A stretch of DNA of 39,579 nt from a virus. The position numbers were made by a program, and so were the translations under genes. The notes below the pieces were generated by a model. That model saw only the letters and a list, made by a program, of their open reading frames with translations. It ran no database searches and was not told where the DNA came from. Position 1 is the stretch's first letter. The number at the start of each line of letters is the position of its first letter. The stretch spans positions 1-39,579 of IMG/VR virus record IMGVR_UViG_3300030060_001896. One strand, 5' to 3'. Positions 21,431 to 29,665 of the stretch are shown in pieces.

Positions 21431-22280
21431 TAGCTTCTCCTACTAGTTTTACATTATTTGGATCTACAAATTCCATGTCACGCTCTGTTGATACGGTGGA
21501 CATTTTAGCAAATAGTTTCTGAAGATTTGGTTCTTCAAGAAGATTAAGCTTCCCAGATCGATCCTTGGCTGGGTAGCCCCATTGATTCATGGTATGACAG
21601 ATAAAAGCTCTAAACTGCTTGCCATCATCACTTGTTAAAGAAGCCATAGTAATAACTTCATCAACTATGCCTGGTAATTCTCTGCCTGTCTTAGAACCTT
21701 CTATTTGCAACTCAAAATTAGTTCTTCCATACTCATCAATCTTCTTATCAAGAATACCAACAAATACTACATTTTTAGAACGAATGTGTTGCAAATGTGT
21801 CAACCACTTCATCATCTCAATTCCGTGCATACCATAAACTGCACGAGTATCTAATTTACCTGTGCGATCAGATCGGTTCTCAGGTTGATTGCTACACCAA
21901 CCAAAACACAACCGACCAGCAACAGTAATGGAGTCAATAAATATGGTATCATATTTATCAAGCATTTCATTTGGATCTCCATAAACCGAACACACATAGT
22001 TATAATGTGCTTCGCTATATGCAGAGTCTTCCGAAAGAGATGGATTAAATCCACCTAAGAATGTAGCAAAGTCTCTGCAATCTTGCCATGTTGAAGGACG
22101 TATTACATCAATAGGTTCACCCTCAATGGCAGCATCACCAGCCTCTAGATCCATAAATAGAGTAGTTTTAGGATCAAGTGTTTTGGCGAGGGAAGTCTTG
22201 CCAATGCCTGACTCCCCTGCGATTACAAGTTTAAAACCACGCTTCTCTTTAGCACGTTGATCAGCAGTAATAATCTTCAT
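21423..22280 (-). CDS. Sak4-like (AAA_24) recombination ATPase
   Basis: A 285-residue RecA-like ATPase. Walker A AGESGIGKTS (21-30), MDLEAGDAA after strand 2, Walker B DTIFIDSI (111-118) and a later VVFVGILDKK (about residue 180). Phage proteins of this type (Sak4) promote single-strand annealing together with an SSB. The SSB-like gene directly downstream supports this. Its ATG overlaps the stop of the coiled-coil gene (TAATG). Confidence 0.85.
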   Translation of the reverse strand: MKIITADQRAKEKRGFKLVIAGESGIGKTSLAKTLDPKTTLFMDLEAGDAAIEGEPIDVIRPSTWQDCRDFATFLGGFNPSLSEDSAYSEAHYNYVCSVYGDPNEMLDKYDTIFIDSITVAGRLCFGWCSNQPENRSDRTGKLDTRAVYGMHGIEMMKWLTHLQHIRSKNVVFVGILDKKIDEYGRTNFELQIEGSKTGRELPGIVDEVITMASLTSDDGKQFRAFICHTMNQWGYPAKDRSGKLNLLEEPNLQKLFAKMSTVSTERDMEFVDPNNVKLVGEANA

Positions 22281-22702
22281 TATTTGCTCCTTATATCAAC
22301 AGATACAGTGCCTGGCTCAACAGTCCTGTGTTGAGATAGCTTTGCTTTAACTTCTGGTGTTGCATTGTTAAACTTTGCTTCAGGAACAGTAATGCTGACT
22401 TTGGCAAAGTGCTTTGCCTCTTCAACTGACATCTCATCGAGAAGCTCCATAAGACCTTCTTGATTCCATGTTACCTTTTTCTTCAAAGAGACTTTTACTT
22501 TGAAGTCACCAGAATCAATTGTGGCATCTCCAAAATCTTGTCCTTTGTCAGCAAGTTTAGTTTTAGCATCGTTCTCAAACATATCAATAAGAGTGTTATC
22601 AATAACAGACAACTCTTTCTTGAGAACCTCAATTTGATCTTTGATGCTATTTCTTCTCTCCACAATGTTGGAGAGATCGTTTATCAAGTTAATATTTTCC
22701 AT
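22280..22702 (-). CDS. hypothetical coiled-coil protein
   Basis: A 140-residue protein from the ATG at 22702 (MENINLINDLSN...), chosen because AGAGGT lies 5 nt upstream; the ATG at 22729 lies too close to the predicted transcription start. Residues 1-45 are a heptad-like coiled coil (IVERRNSIKDQIEVLKKELS), followed by a beta-rich part (GDFKVKVSLKKKVTW). It resembles small phage proteins encoded before Sak4-type ATPases. Function unknown. Confidence 0.75.
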   Translation of the reverse strand: MENINLINDLSNIVERRNSIKDQIEVLKKELSVIDNTLIDMFENDAKTKLADKGQDFGDATIDSGDFKVKVSLKKKVTWNQEGLMELLDEMSVEEAKHFAKVSITVPEAKFNNATPEVKAKLSQHRTVEPGTVSVDIRSK

Positions 22703-22734
22703 TTTTACCTCTTTTAGTTGAAAATACATTTTAA

Positions 22735-22763
22735 GATGTAGTGTGCAATGATTGCTATGTCAA
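22735..22763 (-). promoter_or_regulatory. promoter with palindromic operator, recombination/replication unit (site 8)
   Basis: On the minus strand: -35 TTGACA (22763-22758), exactly 17 bp, -10-like TACATC (22740-22735). AGCAATCATTGCA (22756-22744) lies in the spacer, 3 bp further from the -10 than in the other sites. The leader has TTTTCAACTAAAAGAGG, a degenerate form of the shared leader element. Confidence 0.65.
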
Positions 22764-23110
22764 TATCTTTTTTGAGAAATAATGATCTCAATTTCATGAA
22801 CTGCTTTCATCAACTTCTTTTTTATTTTAAAAACAGGCGTTTCTACTCCTTTTGCGTCCTCAACTATTTTTTCTTGAGAACCATCATCATTGATTTTGAT
22901 ATACACAAAATCAGCAACGTATGTTGTTATCAATTGATTGTTTACTTCTAATTTGTACCGAACTTGACGTTCCAGGTCTTTAATTAAACCACCTTTTTGC
23001 ATGGCAATCAACTCACCATATCGATTCGCTTCTAGTTTAGAATCAAACTTTATATTCATATATTCTGTTTTTTTAGCATTGTATTTATTTCTAGAAAAAT
23101 ACTTTTTCAT
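22760..23110 (-). CDS. DUF1064-like phage nuclease
   Basis: A 116-residue protein with the DUF1064 layout: KYNAKKTEY, then FDSKLEANRYGEL with the conserved Glu, IKDLERQVRYKL, YVADFVYIK and IVEDAKGVETPVFKIKKKL. The Glu, Asp and ExxK-like positions suggest a small PD-(D/E)XK-type endonuclease, and phage members have been proposed as Holliday-junction or structure-specific nucleases. It starts 43 bp from the divergent plus-strand gene. Confidence 0.85.
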   Translation of the reverse strand: MKKYFSRNKYNAKKTEYMNIKFDSKLEANRYGELIAMQKGGLIKDLERQVRYKLEVNNQLITTYVADFVYIKINDDGSQEKIVEDAKGVETPVFKIKKKLMKAVHEIEIIISQKRY

Positions 23111-23153
23111 AGGTTATAATCCATTATATTGTAATTTTATGGGATAAATACTA

Positions 23154-23333
23154 ATGACAGACGCAACTAAAGTAAAGTCAGTTTCAATGGGGCATGAAGC
23201 TTACAACAAGTTATTAATAATTTGTGACAAGGAACACAGGAGTTTAAAGCATCAACTAGAGAAACTAGTTGTAGATCACTATAATGAACATTACTCTAAT
23301 AGTAAGATTGGTTTAAATGCGGTTAATGTATGA
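23154..23333 (+). CDS. 59-residue ribbon-helix-helix-like protein
   Basis: A plus-strand frame from the ATG at 23154 to TGA at 23331. KVKSVSMGHEAYNKLLIICD, then a charged helix (KEHRSLKHQLEKLVVDHYNE), fits a beta-strand followed by two helices as in Arc/MetJ-type regulators. It overlaps the next plus gene (ATGA), forming a two-gene unit opposite to all neighbours. A TATAAT at 23115-23120 is a possible -10. Its targets are unknown. Confidence 0.68.
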   Translation: MTDATKVKSVSMGHEAYNKLLIICDKEHRSLKHQLEKLVVDHYNEHYSNSKIGLNAVNV

Positions 23334-23446
23334 CTGAAAATATATTTTTATCTATATTTTTGTTAGTTTCAATGTTCTTGATGTCTTGGTTTGTACAGCA
23401 AGGTATATCAATGAAACTAGCTATTTGGTTACTTGCACAACTCTAA
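23330..23446 (+). CDS. 38-residue single-pass membrane peptide
   Basis: The ATG at 23330 overlaps the RHH-like gene's stop. The peptide has one clear membrane segment (IFLSIFLLVSMFLMSWFV, residues about 5-22) and a second hydrophobic end. Its last 18 bp overlap the end of the convergent endolysin gene. The position beside the lysin suggests a holin or lysis regulator, but the opposite strand and small size leave this open. Confidence 0.58.
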   Translation: MTENIFLSIFLLVSMFLMSWFVQQGISMKLAIWLLAQL

Positions 23447-23938
23447 AGCAGAGTCTTTTGCTTCTTGATTGCGCCTAGTCCAACCTTTGCCAAAGTGTTC
23501 AAAGGTTTTTAGTTTTTCGTAAAAATGCTGACGCTCACGGTGTAGCTGGTCTATGATATGTATAGAGTCCTTTTCGTTGGCAGCAGCTATTGTAATGGGG
23601 CCAATAGAACCATCAATGGCACAACCAACTGCGCCTTGTAGATATTCTGCAGCTCTTTTAGGCCCACTATTAACACCAAAATCAAAAATAAAATAGGCAA
23701 CGCCTGGGTCTAATTCATCGCATTTCATACGATCCCAATAGTTACGTTTATAAATAGGCTCGACATCATCAACTGTTAAATCTTTCATGTCTTTTGGATG
23801 AAAGTCTTGTTCCATACACCATTGCGTATATGTTTTTTTAGTCACCCCTAGATTAGTCTCTCCTCCCAAATCATTTTTATCGTTCACATATCCGCCTTCG
23901 TGTTTTAAAACTTTTTCTAGTGCCTCTCTAAAACTCAT
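23429..23938 (-). CDS. GH108 endolysin (muramidase)
   Basis: A 169-residue lysozyme. The N-terminal HEGGYVND holds the catalytic Glu14, followed by GGETNLGVT, the GH108 signature. The C-terminal half (GAVGCAIDGSIGPIT) is the peptidoglycan-binding extension typical of the family. There is no signal peptide, so a holin is required. It is the last gene of the virion operon and overlaps the previous stop. It would release progeny by breaking the host wall. Confidence 0.93.
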   Translation of the reverse strand: MSFREALEKVLKHEGGYVNDKNDLGGETNLGVTKKTYTQWCMEQDFHPKDMKDLTVDDVEPIYKRNYWDRMKCDELDPGVAYFIFDFGVNSGPKRAAEYLQGAVGCAIDGSIGPITIAAANEKDSIHIIDQLHRERQHFYEKLKTFEHFGKGWTRRNQEAKDSALELCK

Positions 23939-26880
23939 TATAATAGCCCTTGTGTTGACCCTGTAATTCCTAATGCGTTAGCCACTTGTGGGTTTTCTGC
24001 TGCCCTTTGTCTTATAGAAGATTGTTGTGGCTGTAAAACATCTACTTGCCCTATGCCCGTATTTGGAGCAGGAGATCGTATTGCGGACAATTGATCGTTT
24101 ATAGCTCCCAAGTCAACTCCTGCGCTCTCTAAACCAGCAGTAACTTGTTGCGCTGTTTCTCTAGCTCCTTCTTGTCCTTGCTGTACTGTAAACTGAACAA
24201 GTGCTGAACCTATAGCATCTCCTAATATTTTAGATCTCTGTGATGGTGTTACACCTTTTATTCTAGCATCATAATCCTTTAATACAGCTTTGTATGTTGG
24301 GGCATGAGTAAACAATCTGCCTACAACTGCAAACCTAACTAAATTAGCAATATTTTCTAGTGGAGCTGCTGCAATATTGGCGGCTATCAAATCACCTCCA
24401 TCTGCTGTTTTGGTGTTTAATTCTAAAACCTTGCCAAATCGCTCCATTTCAGAACCCATCTCTTCACCAAATATGCTTTTTAATTTACCACCTTCAGCAG
24501 CTCTATTAAAAGATTTAGCCATTGCTTTTAATTGTTCGCCTCTTATCAACACATCAGGTCCGAAATCATCTAATAGATTTTTCATATAAAGACCTCTGAC
24601 TGCATTTTTACCCTCATCGTCAAGCCTTTTCATAACTTCTTCTATATCACTAGCTTTTCCAGCCGTAGCAAAATAAGAGGCAGCTTCATCAGCACCTACG
24701 GACTCATTTCTAGTTATCTTTGATATAATATTATTATCTTGAAATGTTTTTAGAGCAGCTTGTTCTGATTGTATTTTTCTTAAAGTATCTACCAAGGCAT
24801 CAGGTGCTTGACTGTTAATAGCACCATCTAAAGCTCTTTGAACATCAATAACACCAGTTTGACCAGGAATAGTTGTTTGTCTAATTTGATTAGCTAATGA
24901 CTTAACTTGATCAAAATTATCTCCAAATAATAATTTTCCTGTGTTGTCTCCTAGTCTATCAATTGCTTGTGAAAAATTAGCTCCTTTAAATGAACTAACG
25001 TCATCAGCTTTAAATTGAGTTTTATCAAGAGCCTTTTTAAGATATTGTCCAGCTAGTCGTTCTCTTAATATATTACTTTGATCTGCTCCTAATTCTTTTT
25101 TTACGAAATTTAATGTTCTTTTAAGAGCTTCTGGTTTTTCAGGTTTAACTATTCTATCAAGAAATTTAACATCGGGTGGTATTGATTGATTTTTACTAAC
25201 TATTTCATGAAGATTTCTTATGCCAATAGCATCTTGCATATCTTCTATTGCTTCTCTTCCTTTTTTGAAAAAATCCCTAGCATCTGGTATTTCATCTGCT
25301 GCTTTTTGTAATAAAGCTGCTTGTTCATTACTTAAACTAACATTTTTTAATGAAGATGATTTAGTTATAGATTCCATCATTTTTTCAGAACTTAATAAAG
25401 AATCTATCTGTAGAAAAGCATCTTTTAATTGTTCTCCTCCACCTCTTCCACCAAAGCTAAAAGAAGCATCAAATAATTCTCTTCTTAAATTATATAATTG
25501 AGTAAAACTAGCCTTTTTAGGTAAAGCTTCAAATCCAGATACGACAGCATCAACTGCCGCAGCCTCAGATTGTCTTGTAGGAGATAACCCTATAGATGCT
25601 TTTGCAGCTTTATTTCTTTCTTTTAATTTTTTAGATATTTCTTTTAAAGCACCAGTATCAATAATTCCAGCATCCCCAACTCCTCCAGCAGGGCTTTTTA
25701 AAATTGCATCTATAGAGGCAAACTTATCTGTGTTTAAATCATTAAAACCTTTTATAGCTTTGCTCAAAACACCAAAAACAGCGTTATCTAAATCATTATC
25801 TGTTGCAGCTTTTGCTCCAAGATCCGTAGCAAAATCTTGAAATGTATCCAAAACTCCTTGTCTAGCCGCTTTTTCTGCTTCTTTCAAAGATTTATCTTCA
25901 TCAAAAAGAGTTCTTTTTAAAATTTCACCAGCTTCTTCATCTGTTATCTCTGAAATTTCTCGACCACCTGTTGATAATCTTTTATATTCGTTAATTTTAT
26001 TTGTTAAATTTTTAAAGTTTTTAGATAATCTTTTTGAACCACCTAAAACTTTTTCAATAATTTTTTGTTGTCTTGCAATAAGAGATGATCCTCCAATCGC
26101 ACCTATAGTTGGGTCTATTCCAAATTCTTGCATTGAATCATAGGCAACTTTTAGAGTTTCATCATCTAAAGGTTTTCCTTTTAAACCTCTAGCAAATGGA
26201 GCGAGTAATTTTATAGCTCCACCTACTGCAAGTTCACCAAGAGAACCTAATAAAAACTCTGTTCTTAAATCTTTCCCAACCTCTCCAAGAGTTTGTTCTT
26301 GTATTCCTGTGGCTGTTTCAACAGCTTCTTCTGCAGCTTGCCCCCCTGCTGCACCAAAACCACCACCTAATGCACCGCCTATAAGCGTTCCTAAACCAGG
26401 AAGTATAGCAGTTCCTGCTGCGGCTCCAAGTAAACTGCCTCCAACACCACCAGCGAGTTCTGGAGCTATGCCAGCTAAATCAGCAGAGAAATCATATCTG
26501 CTAAAACCTTCTTCATCTACCAGTGTTGTCCTATCTAAATTAAGACCTAATTTATCACCACCAGATTTAGTGATAGCAAGTCTGCCTCTATTATCTCTGG
26601 TAAAATCTTCATCATCCAAGCCATAATTTTTGCGAAGAATATTTTCTTCTTCTTCTTTTTTCTCAGCACCAGCTAAAGCAGCTCTTAGTCCAAATTTTCT
26701 TATTCCAGATTTTCTATCTAAATCACGAAGAGTATCACTACCCTTGGGTTTTGATACTATATTTGCTTTTCTGTTTTCTAAGATAGCTTTTATTTTATCA
26801 GCTTCAGTAAATGTAGGCTCATCGCCTTTTATTTTAAACTGTAAAACATCATCTCCATCTTTTATTCTGATGAAACCCAT
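23938..26880 (-). CDS. large internal virion-type protein
   Basis: A 980-residue protein. The N-terminus is charged. Residues about 130-190 form a Gly/Ala-rich membrane-inserting stretch (GGVGGSLLGAAAGTAILPGL, then GTLIGGALGGGFGAAGG), and the rest is mainly helical. Large proteins with a glycine-zipper segment next to the lysin are typical of short-tailed phage internal proteins that enter the envelope during DNA ejection. I see no lytic transglycosylase motif. The role is inferred from size, position and composition. Confidence 0.72.
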   Translation of the reverse strand: MGFIRIKDGDDVLQFKIKGDEPTFTEADKIKAILENRKANIVSKPKGSDTLRDLDRKSGIRKFGLRAALAGAEKKEEEENILRKNYGLDDEDFTRDNRGRLAITKSGGDKLGLNLDRTTLVDEEGFSRYDFSADLAGIAPELAGGVGGSLLGAAAGTAILPGLGTLIGGALGGGFGAAGGQAAEEAVETATGIQEQTLGEVGKDLRTEFLLGSLGELAVGGAIKLLAPFARGLKGKPLDDETLKVAYDSMQEFGIDPTIGAIGGSSLIARQQKIIEKVLGGSKRLSKNFKNLTNKINEYKRLSTGGREISEITDEEAGEILKRTLFDEDKSLKEAEKAARQGVLDTFQDFATDLGAKAATDNDLDNAVFGVLSKAIKGFNDLNTDKFASIDAILKSPAGGVGDAGIIDTGALKEISKKLKERNKAAKASIGLSPTRQSEAAAVDAVVSGFEALPKKASFTQLYNLRRELFDASFSFGGRGGGEQLKDAFLQIDSLLSSEKMMESITKSSSLKNVSLSNEQAALLQKAADEIPDARDFFKKGREAIEDMQDAIGIRNLHEIVSKNQSIPPDVKFLDRIVKPEKPEALKRTLNFVKKELGADQSNILRERLAGQYLKKALDKTQFKADDVSSFKGANFSQAIDRLGDNTGKLLFGDNFDQVKSLANQIRQTTIPGQTGVIDVQRALDGAINSQAPDALVDTLRKIQSEQAALKTFQDNNIISKITRNESVGADEAASYFATAGKASDIEEVMKRLDDEGKNAVRGLYMKNLLDDFGPDVLIRGEQLKAMAKSFNRAAEGGKLKSIFGEEMGSEMERFGKVLELNTKTADGGDLIAANIAAAPLENIANLVRFAVVGRLFTHAPTYKAVLKDYDARIKGVTPSQRSKILGDAIGSALVQFTVQQGQEGARETAQQVTAGLESAGVDLGAINDQLSAIRSPAPNTGIGQVDVLQPQQSSIRQRAAENPQVANALGITGSTQGLL

Positions 26881-26894
26881 ATTACAATTCCACT

Positions 26895-28763
26895 CTATGT
26901 ACCGCTAGTCGTTACATCATAATTAAAGACCACAGTACCATCATCATCTTTGGTTATTAAATCTTTACCCACTATTATTTCTGTTGGACTTATAACATTA
27001 TATATATTATTTCTAAATCTTTGATAAATTTTGTCTGAAGCAAAATTATCTTCTACTAACATTTCATCCAAAGTTCCACGCAAAATATCTCTATTTTGTG
27101 TAAATCTTTTCTTTAAAACATTAAGACTCATAATGTTCTCTGAAAGAGGTCTTCCTATTACAATAGCTCCAGCTTCATCTTTTATACCCTGAACATCAAC
27201 ATTAGAAATTCCATTACCTGTCTCTTGTGTTAAAAATCTTTTAGAGCTATTTATAAAACTTCTAGCTAAAATATCAAAACTGGCTTCAGGAGTTAACTTT
27301 TCATCTTCAGCTAAAAATGGATTTAAGGTGCTTGCAAACCTTTTTACTCTGTCAATTAATATTTGCCCTGCTTGACCACCAACCGTACCTTGACTAGCTT
27401 GTTGAAGTTCTCTTAATGTTTCTTCCATTTCATTTAAGATACTAATTTTAGTTTCCATCTCTTTAAAACCAGAGGCCACAGTATTAGCATCATTAGGATT
27501 AAAATATACAAATCCCTCACCACCTTTTTCTGGCAACATACTAACTGTCATATTAGTTCCTTGCAAAATTGTATCTGTATGAGGTGAGCCAAATTCCTTA
27601 TCATCATCTATGGGTTCTAATTGCGCTTCAAGTTTTAATATTTTTCTTTCAGCTTGATTTTCTGCTTCAATTAAATCTAATGCAGCTTGTTGTGCGGTTG
27701 TTTGATCTTCAATAGTTTCTATTCTTTGTAATTCTCTAAGTTTTAAATCATCTTTGACTTTTGTTAAATAATTTCTTTGTTCTATTATAAAATCTTGTCT
27801 TGCCTGTTTATCTCTATCTCTGGCCTCTATGGCAAATTTTCCTGCTGCTATTTTACCTTCTTTAGCTTCTTTTCTAGCCGCTTCAAATACTGGCAATGCT
27901 TTCTCTCCAGCTTTACCAACATCAGATAATATTTCACCTACGTTAAATTCTTTTCCTGCTCTATTCTGCATTAGAGCAGTTCCAAGAGCTATTAGAGCAG
28001 CTCTATTATCAGGCTCTCCTGAAATATCTATTCCTGTAGCTTCACTAAATTCTTTTTTATATTCTTCAATGCTTCTAGCTCCTTTAGGAGCTATCTTGCT
28101 ATCTTTACCTGTTATTTTGTTAAATTCATTTATAGCGGATTCTATTAAATCTGCGTATCCTAAAGATCGCTTTTTTTCATCGCTTCGTTTATCTTCTTGT
28201 GAAGTTGTATCTGTTATAGTTGGTAAATCATCAAATGCAGTATCAGGTTCATCAAGACCACTTCCTTCTTCAACGCCAAGATCTGCTTTACGATCAATTG
28301 TGCTGGTGGCACTTTTATCTTTTGAAGATTTAGTCGAGGTTCCAGTTGTAGACTTATCATCAGTTGTTGTGGTTGTTGTTGGACTTTGCTGTGAAAGACC
28401 CAAAGATACTAAATCTCGCATAGATTTTGTCGGAGAATCAATAGCTTCGTCAAAAGGAACTACTCCTACATCACCAACGCGAAAAATATCTTTATCTGGT
28501 CTAGATTCTATAGTAGGAGACACTGCGCCATAGCGTAGGGTATTAAAGCTTGGTGTTGTTCTGCCAGCTTGAAAAGTTCCTAATCCACTTCCAGGTGCTT
28601 GTTGAAATTGACGAGCTAATCCTTTACCGCTAATTAAAGCATTTAAAAGAGGATTTGTTTTAAAAGCTTCAATTATTCCAGACCTTGTAAAAGGAACATC
28701 TCTTGTGCCGTAATCTGGATTACCTTGAGATACTGCTCCAATTCCTGTATTTCTAATAGCCAT
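26895..28763 (-). CDS. virion-associated hypothetical protein
   Basis: A 622-residue protein. It has a Ser/Thr-rich low-complexity linker at about 130-175 and a long charged helical region at about 265-380 (many Arg/Glu/Gln, coiled-coil-like), followed by a mixed C-terminal domain. It shares its first base with the stop of the 300-residue gene. Its place among ejection-type proteins suggests an internal or tail-associated role. No family is recognised. Confidence 0.72.
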   Translation of the reverse strand: MAIRNTGIGAVSQGNPDYGTRDVPFTRSGIIEAFKTNPLLNALISGKGLARQFQQAPGSGLGTFQAGRTTPSFNTLRYGAVSPTIESRPDKDIFRVGDVGVVPFDEAIDSPTKSMRDLVSLGLSQQSPTTTTTTDDKSTTGTSTKSSKDKSATSTIDRKADLGVEEGSGLDEPDTAFDDLPTITDTTSQEDKRSDEKKRSLGYADLIESAINEFNKITGKDSKIAPKGARSIEEYKKEFSEATGIDISGEPDNRAALIALGTALMQNRAGKEFNVGEILSDVGKAGEKALPVFEAARKEAKEGKIAAGKFAIEARDRDKQARQDFIIEQRNYLTKVKDDLKLRELQRIETIEDQTTAQQAALDLIEAENQAERKILKLEAQLEPIDDDKEFGSPHTDTILQGTNMTVSMLPEKGGEGFVYFNPNDANTVASGFKEMETKISILNEMEETLRELQQASQGTVGGQAGQILIDRVKRFASTLNPFLAEDEKLTPEASFDILARSFINSSKRFLTQETGNGISNVDVQGIKDEAGAIVIGRPLSENIMSLNVLKKRFTQNRDILRGTLDEMLVEDNFASDKIYQRFRNNIYNVISPTEIIVGKDLITKDDDGTVVFNYDVTTSGT

Positions 28764-29665
28764 TAGTTACTTAAATTCCCTGATCTTGGCTGAACACCTT
28801 GAAGTGCTGTATAAGCACCAACACCAGATAAGAACGGATTAGGATCAGGTGTTGTAGCAGATTTAAACGTAGATGCTAAATCACCAGAAGGTAGTCCAGA
28901 AATTAATTGTTGACCTAATTGTAGGCGAGTAAATGGATCTTGTTGTTGTTGTAATAAGTTGGCTCTTTGGGCATCAAGAAACTGTTGCTGAAACTCTCTA
29001 CCTAGCCCACCTAAGTTTGACAACATACCAAGGTCTGCTCTTCCTAATTCTGACTGCACACGCCCCAAATCAGCCGTTGTACCAGCTAATTGGTTTAATG
29101 CTTGTCCAAGACCACCAGATAGCTGTGCAGCCCTCTGTGAAGCTGTAACAGCGTCTGTAAAACCTTTTCTTTGAGCTTCACTAACAGCACCTAGTCTTCT
29201 GCCTTCTTGCTCGGCTCTTTGAATACCCTCTCTGCTACCACCAAACGCTCCTGATCTAACAGCTTGTGCGTTTAATCTGTTTTGCCCTATTTGAGCTTGT
29301 CTATTGATTTCATCAATAACAGATTCTTGAAAAGGGTTCATGAAAGCTTGAACACCAACATTAGGATTAAGCATACCTAAACCGCTGGCTATTGCTTGTG
29401 TTCCTAAACCTGTTTGCTGACTAGCACCTTCAATAAAAGGTCTGTAACTGCCTACCAAAGATGGTGCTAAACCAAATGCAGCTTGTTGTAGTGGGTCTAA
29501 ACCAGCTAATTGAAACTGTGGTAAATTAAGAGGACTATCTAAAAGACCTGGAGATGTTTGCGTTTCTCCATCAAATATACCAAAAGCAGATTGCAAAAGT
29601 CTTTTTTGCAATCCTTCTAAATATGGGGGCAGTCTTTGAACTTGTTGTACAGTTTGAACAGCCAT
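28763..29665 (-). CDS. marine-phage structural protein (tail/ejection type)
   Basis: A 300-residue Gln/Ala/Leu/Gly-rich protein. The segment MNPFQESVIDEINRQAQIGQ, followed by AVRSGAFGGSREG, is a pattern I recall from many marine podovirus structural proteins. The C-terminal Gln-rich part (LLQQQQDPFTRLQLGQQ) is disordered or helical. Start and stop overlap both neighbours. The exact role is unknown; tail or ejection complex is inferred from position. Confidence 0.72.
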   Translation of the reverse strand: MAVQTVQQVQRLPPYLEGLQKRLLQSAFGIFDGETQTSPGLLDSPLNLPQFQLAGLDPLQQAAFGLAPSLVGSYRPFIEGASQQTGLGTQAIASGLGMLNPNVGVQAFMNPFQESVIDEINRQAQIGQNRLNAQAVRSGAFGGSREGIQRAEQEGRRLGAVSEAQRKGFTDAVTASQRAAQLSGGLGQALNQLAGTTADLGRVQSELGRADLGMLSNLGGLGREFQQQFLDAQRANLLQQQQDPFTRLQLGQQLISGLPSGDLASTFKSATTPDPNPFLSGVGAYTALQGVQPRSGNLSN

